The position numbers were made by a program, and so were the translations under genes. Below the pieces are notes generated by a model that was not told where the DNA came from, ran no database searches, and saw nothing but the letters and a program-made list of their open reading frames with translations. A DNA stretch of 38,881 nt from Actinomycetota bacterium (GTDB lineage: Bacteria; Actinomycetota; Actinomycetes; Nanopelagicales; Nanopelagicaceae), in assembly GCA_005800815.1 (NCBI GenBank), contig SYEK01000001.1:1-38881 (forward strand), written 5' to 3'. Below are positions 32,681-38,881 of the stretch, piece after piece; position 1 is the first letter of the stretch, and each line of letters opens with the position of its first letter.

Positions 32681-33412
32681 CTAAAAGAGTGTTTCTGGCT
32701 CTCCTAATTCGATACGTGCCGTCAACTCTTGCGAATTTTTGGTAACCGAATTCACATCCGAAGAGACTGGGTGAGCGATAACAATTGATGCTGGTGACTC
32801 CACTATCATCGCAGTCTGAAGATCCTCAAGCCTCTTATTCTCGGGGCTCAGCCACTGTGCCCAGCGTCCGCGTGGCATAAAGACGGGCATGCGATTGTGT
32901 ATATCCGCTAAATCTGCCTGTGCTTCTTGGGTAATAATTGATGCGCTCTCAATGATGAGCCCATTCGGGGCACGCCAACTACTCCAGATACCTGCAATGG
33001 GCAACTGTCCACCATCTCGAGAGCGAATGTAAAAGGGCTGCTTAGGTGCAAACCTTCCCAAAGCCGTTGCCCACTCGTAATATCCCTGTGCGGGAATCAA
33101 GCACCGGGTTGATTTGAATGCAGTACGAAAGGTTGGCTTTTCATGAATCGATTCGCTACGAGCATTTATCGCCCGTGATTGGGATGCCTTAGCCTCATTG
33201 AGCTCGCTGAGCCAGGGTGCAATCAATCCCCATGAGACAACGGCCAGAGAAGTTTTGCTTGGATCAGCAGAGTCAGATCTGACGATATAGATTGGATTTG
33301 TTGGTGCGATATTCCAATTTACAGGCAGTGGTTGTGCCGGTGAGCTTCCTGTCACCTCAAAGCGCTCCATGAGTTCTTTCATATCGGCAGCTTGCGCATA
33401 ACGGCCACACAT
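32681..33412 (-). CDS. SRAP-domain abasic-site sensor (YedK/HMCES)
   Basis: SRAP proteins link covalently to abasic sites in single-stranded DNA and shield them from cleavage. The 243-residue product starts MCGRY, so Cys2 becomes the N-terminal reactive cysteine after Met removal. The other active-site residues are present: Asn83 in INARSE, Glu113 in CLIPAQGYYEW, and His172 in IHNRMPVF. WNIAPT is also conserved. The exact start is therefore certain. It is divergent from aroA with a 22-bp spacer and is 18 bp upstream of sigR on the same strand. TATCCT six nucleotides before the ATG suggests a leaderless transcript. Confidence 0.92.
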   Translation of the reverse strand: MCGRYAQAADMKELMERFEVTGSSPAQPLPVNWNIAPTNPIYIVRSDSADPSKTSLAVVSWGLIAPWLSELNEAKASQSRAINARSESIHEKPTFRTAFKSTRCLIPAQGYYEWATALGRFAPKQPFYIRSRDGGQLPIAGIWSSWRAPNGLIIESASIITQEAQADLADIHNRMPVFMPRGRWAQWLSPENKRLEDLQTAMIVESPASIVIAHPVSSDVNSVTKNSQELTARIELGEPETLF

Positions 33413-33434
33413 GTGGAAAGGATAGACTTAGGCA
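33413..33434. promoter_or_regulatory. 22-bp divergent spacer with overlapping -10 elements
   Basis: On the plus strand TAGACT (33423-33428) is six nucleotides before the aroA ATG. On the minus strand TATCCT (33424 to 33419) is six nucleotides before the SRAP ATG. The two hexamers share two base pairs, so RNA polymerase cannot open both at once. The upstream promoter parts must lie inside the opposing genes. Confidence 0.5.
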
Positions 33435-34739
33435 ATGGAAAAAAACGATGCCCACTGGCCTGCGATATTTCGCGGCGCACATCCAGTTGATCTATCCGTC
33501 GTCATCCCAGGATCGAAGTCAGTGACAAATCGTGCCCTGGTTTTAGCTGCGCAGGCGGACTCACCATCAATTTTGCGGCGTCCTTTAGTCTCTCGAGACA
33601 GTGAGCTCATGGTTCAAGGTTTACAAGCCCTTGGAATTGGAATCCTAGAGCAGGATGGATTTATCAATGGATTACCCGAGTATGAGTTAACCCTTACTCC
33701 TGCGGCCATGAGCGGTCCAGCAAGAATTGACGTTGGAAATGCTGGCACTGTGATGCGCTTCCTTCCTCCCCTTGCCGCTCTTGCACACGGTGAGGTTACT
33801 TTTGATGGAGATGCTCGCTCGTATGAGCGACCACTCGGGCCTGTAATTAAAGCCCTTGAAGAGCTGGGAATCTCGATCGAGCATGCTGGCCGATATAGCT
33901 TGCCTATGACACTTCATGGCCAAGGCGCCATCTCTGGTGGGGCGATCACGATCGATGCCAGCGCATCGAGTCAATTCTTATCGGCCCTACTCCTAGTTGC
34001 TCCCAGCTTTAAGAATGGCCTTACCGTCTCGCATAAGGGTGATCCTCTTCCCTCCATGCCACATATCGATATGACAGTTGCGATGCTTCGAGATTTTGGC
34101 GCAGAAGTAACCCTTGATGTTGATGCCCAAACCTGGAGGGTAAAACCAGGGGTACTGCATGGACGTGAATTAGTAATAGAACCAGATCTTTCCAATGCAG
34201 CACCGTTTCTCTCCATTGCCATGCTGTGCGGTGGAGGTATCACGATTGCAGATTGGCCCACACGCACAACACAACCAGGAGATCAACTCCGTAGGATTCT
34301 TGTAGATATGGGTGCTCAGATTTCGATGAACACAAAAGGCTTAACGCTCAGTGGTAGCGGTGTCATCCATGGAATCGATATTGACCTACATGATCTCGGT
34401 GAGCTCACACCTTCAATCACTGCACTTGCCGTATTCGCGGATTCCCCATCACATCTGCGAGGAATAGGGCACCTGCGTCTGCATGAAACTGATCGTTTAG
34501 CGGCCTTGACACGTGAGATAAATGCTTTGGGTGGAGATATCGAAGAGCGCAAGGACTCACTTCATATTACCCCTGCACCCTTACACTCTGGGATCTTCCA
34601 TACCTATGATGATCACCGAATAGCAACTGCTGGGGCTGTGATTGGCTTGATGGTGCCGGGTATTGAAGTGGAGAATATCGCCACAACTCGCAAGACCCTT
34701 CCAGATTTCCCCGGCCTATGGAGATCCCTTCTTACATGA
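33435..34739 (+). CDS. aroA: EPSP synthase (3-phosphoshikimate 1-carboxyvinyltransferase)
   Basis: AroA joins phosphoenolpyruvate to shikimate 3-phosphate in the pathway to aromatic amino acids. The 434-residue protein shows PGSKSVTNRALVLAA at the N-terminus, NAGTVMRFLPP, the DARSYERPLGP motif, SSQFLSALLL, HETDRLAAL and DDHRIATAGAVIG near the C-terminus, all typical. The NAGT form (usual NAGTxxRF) is intact. The start ATG 33435 has no SD but has TAGACT six nucleotides before it. Neighbours SRAP, rsgA and sigR match the mycobacterial layout (Rv3226c-Rv3228 region). Confidence 0.95.
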   Translation: MEKNDAHWPAIFRGAHPVDLSVVIPGSKSVTNRALVLAAQADSPSILRRPLVSRDSELMVQGLQALGIGILEQDGFINGLPEYELTLTPAAMSGPARIDVGNAGTVMRFLPPLAALAHGEVTFDGDARSYERPLGPVIKALEELGISIEHAGRYSLPMTLHGQGAISGGAITIDASASSQFLSALLLVAPSFKNGLTVSHKGDPLPSMPHIDMTVAMLRDFGAEVTLDVDAQTWRVKPGVLHGRELVIEPDLSNAAPFLSIAMLCGGGITIADWPTRTTQPGDQLRRILVDMGAQISMNTKGLTLSGSGVIHGIDIDLHDLGELTPSITALAVFADSPSHLRGIGHLRLHETDRLAALTREINALGGDIEERKDSLHITPAPLHSGIFHTYDDHRIATAGAVIGLMVPGIEVENIATTRKTLPDFPGLWRSLLT

Positions 34740-34758
34740 GAAAAGGATTGGGCAGATC

Positions 34759-35781
34759 ATGAGCCGGCGCGAATACGACGAATCCGATGCACGCATCAGA
34801 CCAGCTCGCAGTACCCGTCCTCGGAGTAAAGATCGTCCAAGCCATAGTGATGCAGTTACTGCTCTAGTCACTACCGTCGATCGAGGACGACAGAGGTGTA
34901 TCACTGATGATGGATTAGTAATCACGGCGATGCGCGCTCGCGAGCTTGGACCCAAATCCGTTGTTGTCGGTGACATCGTCTCGATTGTTGGTGATCTCTC
35001 TGGAGAGCAAGGCTCCCTGGCGCGGATAGTGGCCGTAAATGAACGTCGTAACTCCTTGAGTAGAACAGTTGATGATGCAGCACAGGTTGAGCGCACTATC
35101 GTCGCAAATATTGATCAACTGGTAATCGTCGTCGCAGCAACAAATCCTGAGCCACGAAGAGGTCTGATTGATCGCTTCTTAGTCTCGGCATTCACTGAGG
35201 GAATCGTTCCAAAGTTAGTGGTGACTAAGACTGATTTAGGGGTGATTCCAGAGTTCTTAGCCCAATATGCAAAGTTAGATGTAGAGATACTGCATACCGC
35301 AATAAAGTCTGAATCACGGCAACTGGATGTGCAGGCTTTGCATGCGATGCTTGAAGGGAAAATCTCGGTATTAGTCGGACACTCAGGTGTGGGTAAGTCA
35401 ACTTTGATTAATGCCTTGGTACCCGAGGCCGAACGCTTGACTAGTGAAGTCAACTCTGCGACCGGCCGTGGTCGACACACATCATCGAGTGCAATCGCTC
35501 TGCCTCTTACAGATAGTGATGGATGGATCATCGACACTCCTGGGATACGCGCCTTTGGACTATCTCACATCGATACAGCTCGTATTGTCGATGCCTTTAC
35601 TGACCTATCCTTAGTAGCGGCAAACTGTCTCTCTAACTGTTCACACTCTGAGAGCTCCTGTTCACTCAATGAGTGGGCCGCGCCACATGGTGTCATTGAC
35701 AGTGAACGAAGTGCACGCTTGATGAGTCTTCGCTCGTTGCTAAGTGTCAAAGACGAGGCGGTTCAGGGCATAGAGGATTAG
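34759..35781 (+). CDS. rsgA: Small-subunit biogenesis GTPase RsgA
   Basis: RsgA is a circularly permuted GTPase that checks late 30S maturation. The 340-residue protein has a basic N-terminal tail, an OB domain, then the G-motifs in permuted order: VTKTDLG (G4), GHSGVGKSTLINAL (G1), TGRGRHTSSS (G2) and DTPGIRAFGL (G3). The zinc knuckle NCLSNCSHSESSC follows. I chose ATG 34759, which starts the basic tail 19 bp after aroA; a longer frame would overlap aroA. It is probably cotranscribed with aroA and followed by hisN after 12 bp. Confidence 0.93.
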   Translation: MSRREYDESDARIRPARSTRPRSKDRPSHSDAVTALVTTVDRGRQRCITDDGLVITAMRARELGPKSVVVGDIVSIVGDLSGEQGSLARIVAVNERRNSLSRTVDDAAQVERTIVANIDQLVIVVAATNPEPRRGLIDRFLVSAFTEGIVPKLVVTKTDLGVIPEFLAQYAKLDVEILHTAIKSESRQLDVQALHAMLEGKISVLVGHSGVGKSTLINALVPEAERLTSEVNSATGRGRHTSSSAIALPLTDSDGWIIDTPGIRAFGLSHIDTARIVDAFTDLSLVAANCLSNCSHSESSCSLNEWAAPHGVIDSERSARLMSLRSLLSVKDEAVQGIED

Positions 35782-35793
35782 GATTGAACGACT

Positions 35794-36597
35794 ATGACAA
35801 GGGATCCCGCGCGCTATAGCGATGATTTGGCACTTGCACACCTTTTGGCTGACCTCGCTGATTCAATCGCATTAGAGCGATATCAATCTATGGATTTAGT
35901 GGTAACGACCAAGCCCGATAACACCCCTGTCACCGATGCTGACCGTGCGGTAGAAAGTGCCATTCGTGCGATGCTTGCAACACATCGCCCTGATGATGGC
36001 TTACTCGGTGAGGAATTTGGCAGTGATATCTCTGGCGCCAAGCGCTATTGGGTCATCGATCCAATCGATGGGACAAAGAACTTTATGCGCGGTGTACCGA
36101 CATGGGCCTGCTTAATCGCACTGATAGAGGTCTCAGATGATGGAGTCCAAGAGGTGGTAGTTGGTATAGCAAGTGCACCTGCCCTCTCTCGTCGCTGGTT
36201 CGCCTCCTGCTGCGCTGGCGCTTTTGTGAGTTTCAATGGAGAGGTGAGAAAGCTCGCAGTCTCGGCGGTGGGCTCTCTTTCTGATGCATCGATTGCATAC
36301 TCGGATTTCAACGGTTTTGGAGACAGGCTTGAGCCTTTCAATGAGCTTCTCACGAAGGCATGGCGCACGCGAGGTCTTGGAGATTTTTGGTCACATATGT
36401 TGGTTGCAGAGGGCGCGGTGGATGTGGCGATTGAACCAAGCCTTGCACTGTGGGACATGGCGGCTCTAGACATCATCGTGCGCGAGGCTGGTGGGAGATT
36501 TACGAACATAGTTGGTGAGCCTGGTCCATTTGCAGGCAGCGGTGTCTCCACGAATGCTCTCTTACATGATGATGTCATCGATAAGTTGAATCCATGA
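35794..36597 (+). CDS. hisN: Inositol-monophosphatase-family histidinol phosphatase
   Basis: Proteins of this family remove phosphate in a magnesium-dependent way; in Actinobacteria the member next to aroA/rsgA is HisN, the histidinol-phosphate phosphatase. The 267-residue protein has KPDNTPVTDADRAVE, GEEFG (metal Glu), WVIDPIDGTKNFMRGVPTWA (metal Asp pair), and LALWDMAALDIIVREAGG at the C-terminus. These are the family motif I and II sites, intact. Substrate (histidinol phosphate rather than inositol phosphate) is inferred from gene neighbourhood and from the motif form. Its stop overlaps the ATPase start by ATGA. Confidence 0.85.
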   Translation: MTRDPARYSDDLALAHLLADLADSIALERYQSMDLVVTTKPDNTPVTDADRAVESAIRAMLATHRPDDGLLGEEFGSDISGAKRYWVIDPIDGTKNFMRGVPTWACLIALIEVSDDGVQEVVVGIASAPALSRRWFASCCAGAFVSFNGEVRKLAVSAVGSLSDASIAYSDFNGFGDRLEPFNELLTKAWRTRGLGDFWSHMLVAEGAVDVAIEPSLALWDMAALDIIVREAGGRFTNIVGEPGPFAGSGVSTNALLHDDVIDKLNP

Positions 36598-38837
36598 GCA
36601 GTGTTCTTGAACCAATCACGCTCTCAATCGAGGGTATGACCTGCTCATCATGTGTAAATACGGTTGAGAAGGCCTTGAACTCAGTCGGGGGAGTCAGCGC
36701 CACAATCAACTTTGCGACCGAGACTGCTCATATTTTGGCACCGGCCGATATGTTGCCCGCTGAGCTCATAAAAATCGTGGAAAAGGCCGGCTATAAGGCT
36801 GCGCCACTGCGCAATGGACAATCTGTAACACTGCACAATAAAAATTCAGCGCGAGCACTTTTCCTCGCATTTATCTTTGCCGTTCCTGCCGTGACGATCT
36901 CAATGGTCATGGACTGGCATCATCACATTGATATGTGGATTATCTCCCAAGTCGATTCATTCGGGATCTCACGTCCTTTAAACTCACCCACTGCCTGGCT
37001 CGTCATCGCATTGAGTGCGCCAGTCGTCGCATTCGTTGCTTGGCCGATTCACCGGGCTGCCTTTCGTAATTTGAAACATCCAACGATGGATAACCTGATC
37101 TCACTTGGCTCAATCGCAGCCTTCACATGGTCCATCTATGCAAATGCAACAGGTGAGGGTGATGTGTATACAGAGGTCGCTGCAGGTGTCATATTCTTTG
37201 TCATCCTCGGGCGCTATTTGGAGACACGTGCAAAATCACGAGCAGGAGTGGCCTTATCCTCACTGCTTGCCTTAGGCACTAAAGAGGTCACTATTGTCCG
37301 TGGCGGATTTCCGCTCATCGTGCCGATTGAGCAACTAGAGATTGGTGATGAGTTTGAAGTACTGCCAGGTGGACGTATTGCAACAGATGGAATCGTCGTC
37401 AAGGGTGAGAGCGCCGTCGATAACTCGATGCTCACTGGAGAGTCAAAACCGATCGATGTTCACCCAGGATCCCTTGTCATTGGAGCCTCTCTCAATCACA
37501 ACGGTCGATTGATTGTGCGTGCAACAAGAATCGGTAGTGATACCGAGCTCTCACGAATTACGGCGATGGTCATCAGCGCACAAGGCACGAAGGCGCCGAT
37601 ACAACGCCTTGCCGATCGTATTAGCTCAGTCTTTGTCCCGATAGTAACTCTGATCTCAATTGCCACCTTCCTTGGCTGGTATTTCACAGATCACTCCTTG
37701 ACTAGATCTATCTCGATAGCGATCACCGTCTTGGTCATCGCATGTCCATGTGCACTTGGTTTAGCAACGCCGGTAGCTCTACTTGTCGCATCGGGACGTG
37801 GTGCTGGGCGAGGCATAGTCCTTCGCGAACCGAGGGTGCTTGAAGTTGCCCGCACGGTCGATACCGTTGTATTCGATAAGACTGGCACCTTGACTCAGGG
37901 TCTTATGAACGTTGTCCAGGCCACACTCTCCACTGCAGCTGGTGCGGTTCTTGGCAGCTCATTTGAGAGCCTCATTAATCCAACAACGATTCTCTCATCG
38001 GCAGTAGCGATTGAATCTCACAACTCCCACCCAGTCGCCCTAGCAATAACCCGCTATGGCCTGGGTAAGGGTGCGAAGAGTTACGAAGTTTCAGAGTTCT
38101 CGATTACCCCAGGTTTAGGAGCTGCTGGGCGAGTTGATCTTGGGATGCAATCACCAGTTGTATTAATCGGCTCGCCAGCAGCCGTTGCACACAGCTGCAC
38201 TGACTTTCATCCTGAATTGAAATTAGCGATCACCCATGCTCAAGAGGCGGGCTTGACCCTCTCAGTTCTGGCGTGGGACGGGGTGGCTCTAGCCGTGTTT
38301 GCTGTTGGTGATGAGTTGAAGGGTGATGCTGCCCAGACGGTAGGGGCATTACGCGCGATGCAGATCACTCCATGGCTTGTTACCGGAGATAGCGCCGAAG
38401 TTGCGGCAACGGTTGCGGCAACGGTTGGAATAGATGCAGAAAATGTTTTTGCTAGCGCCATGCCGGGGACAAAGCTCGAGATTGTGGAGCGGTTCAAATC
38501 AGAGGGCCGCACAGTTTTGATGATCGGTGATGGCATCAATGATGCTGCAGCCCTGAGCGCTGCACACCTATCCATGGCTATGGGTACTGGCACCGATACG
38601 GCCATATCCAGCGCAGATATCACTTTGATGAATCCAGGCTTGGGTAGTGTCATCGATGCCTTGAAATTGGCAAAGAAGACCCTGCGTATTATTTACTTGA
38701 ATATGGGTTGGGCGCTGATCTACAACGTGATCGGTATCCCAATAGCTATGGCCGGTTTACTCACGCCGATGTACGCCGCTGGCGCTATGGCGCTTTCATC
38801 CCTCTTTGTCGTGACAAACTCACTGCGGATAAAATAA
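36594..38837 (+). CDS. copA: Copper-exporting P1B-type ATPase with one HMA domain
   Basis: This 747-residue pump exports Cu+ across the inner membrane. It has one N-terminal heavy-metal domain (GMTCSSC, Cys17 and Cys20), eight expected membrane helices, the transmembrane metal site CPCALGLATP, the actuator motif TGES, phosphorylation motif DKTGTLTQG, SHNSHPVA (HP locus) and GDGINDAAALSAAHLSMAMGTGTD. The C-terminal helices include YNVIGIPIAMAGLL and MALSSLFVVTNSLR, typical of Cu+ pumps (YN, MxxSS). The start overlaps hisN by four bases, so it is coupled. No copper-sensing regulator or chaperone gene is in the window. Confidence 0.93.
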   Translation: MSSVLEPITLSIEGMTCSSCVNTVEKALNSVGGVSATINFATETAHILAPADMLPAELIKIVEKAGYKAAPLRNGQSVTLHNKNSARALFLAFIFAVPAVTISMVMDWHHHIDMWIISQVDSFGISRPLNSPTAWLVIALSAPVVAFVAWPIHRAAFRNLKHPTMDNLISLGSIAAFTWSIYANATGEGDVYTEVAAGVIFFVILGRYLETRAKSRAGVALSSLLALGTKEVTIVRGGFPLIVPIEQLEIGDEFEVLPGGRIATDGIVVKGESAVDNSMLTGESKPIDVHPGSLVIGASLNHNGRLIVRATRIGSDTELSRITAMVISAQGTKAPIQRLADRISSVFVPIVTLISIATFLGWYFTDHSLTRSISIAITVLVIACPCALGLATPVALLVASGRGAGRGIVLREPRVLEVARTVDTVVFDKTGTLTQGLMNVVQATLSTAAGAVLGSSFESLINPTTILSSAVAIESHNSHPVALAITRYGLGKGAKSYEVSEFSITPGLGAAGRVDLGMQSPVVLIGSPAAVAHSCTDFHPELKLAITHAQEAGLTLSVLAWDGVALAVFAVGDELKGDAAQTVGALRAMQITPWLVTGDSAEVAATVAATVGIDAENVFASAMPGTKLEIVERFKSEGRTVLMIGDGINDAAALSAAHLSMAMGTGTDTAISSADITLMNPGLGSVIDALKLAKKTLRIIYLNMGWALIYNVIGIPIAMAGLLTPMYAAGAMALSSLFVVTNSLRIK

Positions 38838-38881
38838 GGCCACAATCTTGCCTCTAGTAGCGGGGGCAGGATTTGATGGCC
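38838..38881 (+). terminator. Long inverted repeat after copA, at the window edge
   Basis: AATCTTGCC (38844-38852) pairs with GGCAGGATT (38865-38873), one pair being G-U. An outer GGCCA/TGGCC stem (38838-38842 and 38877-38881) encloses it. It begins right after the copA stop. The window ends at the stem, so a possible T-tract cannot be seen; it could also be a regulatory repeat. Confidence 0.45.

Noticed and set aside
31605-32690. SigR-type autoregulatory promoter (GGAAT-N18-GTT) before sigR
   Set aside because: I looked upstream of sigR and into the SRAP 3' end near 32663-32700 and found no GGAAT/GTT pair at proper spacing.
36045-36578. 177-codon open frame antisense to hisN
   Set aside because: hisN is unambiguous on the other strand; the antisense frame has composition-driven sequence and no motif.
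38400-38423. 12-bp tandem repeat in copA (VAAT twice)
   Set aside because: The protein length in this region equals the normal family spacing between GDS and VGI, so it is not an insertion.

Overview
The window looks like a chromosomal segment of a streamlined, mid-GC actinobacterium. The markers are a fused FbiC (CofG+CofH), a fused Kgd/OdhA 2-oxoglutarate decarboxylase, an AdnA/AdnB helicase-nuclease pair, a WhiB-family regulator with an AT-hook, a SigR/RsrA-type sigma/anti-sigma pair and a nickel superoxide dismutase with its SodX protease. Very short spacers, moderate GC and small proteins suggest a freshwater planktonic lineage such as Nanopelagicales (acI). That placement is inferred from gene content; no search was run.

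Layout. 1-936: the 3' part of an AT-rich gene for a probable secreted metallopeptidase-like protein behind a Thr-Pro linker, followed by a spacer that may hold an agmatinase remnant. 1165-4062: divergent class III aminotransferase and methylmalonate/malonate-semialdehyde dehydrogenase, a likely omega-amino-acid degradation pair. 4183-10237: fbiC (F420 precursor synthesis), then an FMN riboswitch and ribD-ribE-ribBA-ribH. FbiC uses an intermediate of the riboflavin pathway, so the blocks are linked metabolically. 10441-12339: typA. 12377-23083: DNA repair and stress block adnA-adnB, an EEP-fold phosphohydrolase, nudC, uvrD2 and whiB7, the order being similar to that in mycobacteria. 23089-26191 (minus strand): a degenerate GGDEF-like protein, then cpaF-tadB-tadC. 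26190-30393: a small membrane protein and kgd. 30383-31186: sodX and sodN. 31191-33412 (minus strand): SRAP protein, sigR, rsrA and a hotdog thioesterase. 33435-38837: aroA, rsgA, hisN and a Cu+-type P1B ATPase.

The most notable regulatory feature is the whiB7 leader. It has a promoter with an AT-rich upstream flank, a 51-codon leader ORF, a strong intrinsic terminator, and a competing antiterminator whose 5' strand lies inside the leader ORF. This is the layout expected for translation-sensing attenuation of an antibiotic-stress regulator. The second is the FMN riboswitch: its first strand is the last codons of fbiC, and an extended -10 inside fbiC would start transcription almost exactly at the aptamer. 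The third is a recurring promoter style, TANNNT 6-10 nt before a start codon that lacks a Shine-Dalgarno sequence. It suggests widespread leaderless transcripts, often in head-to-head pairs with spacers of 60 bp or less.

No stretch over 300 bases lacks a gene if the 51-codon leader ORF is counted; without it, the whiB7 leader (22237-22657) is the only such stretch. I found no tRNA, rRNA, CRISPR array or intact mobile element.
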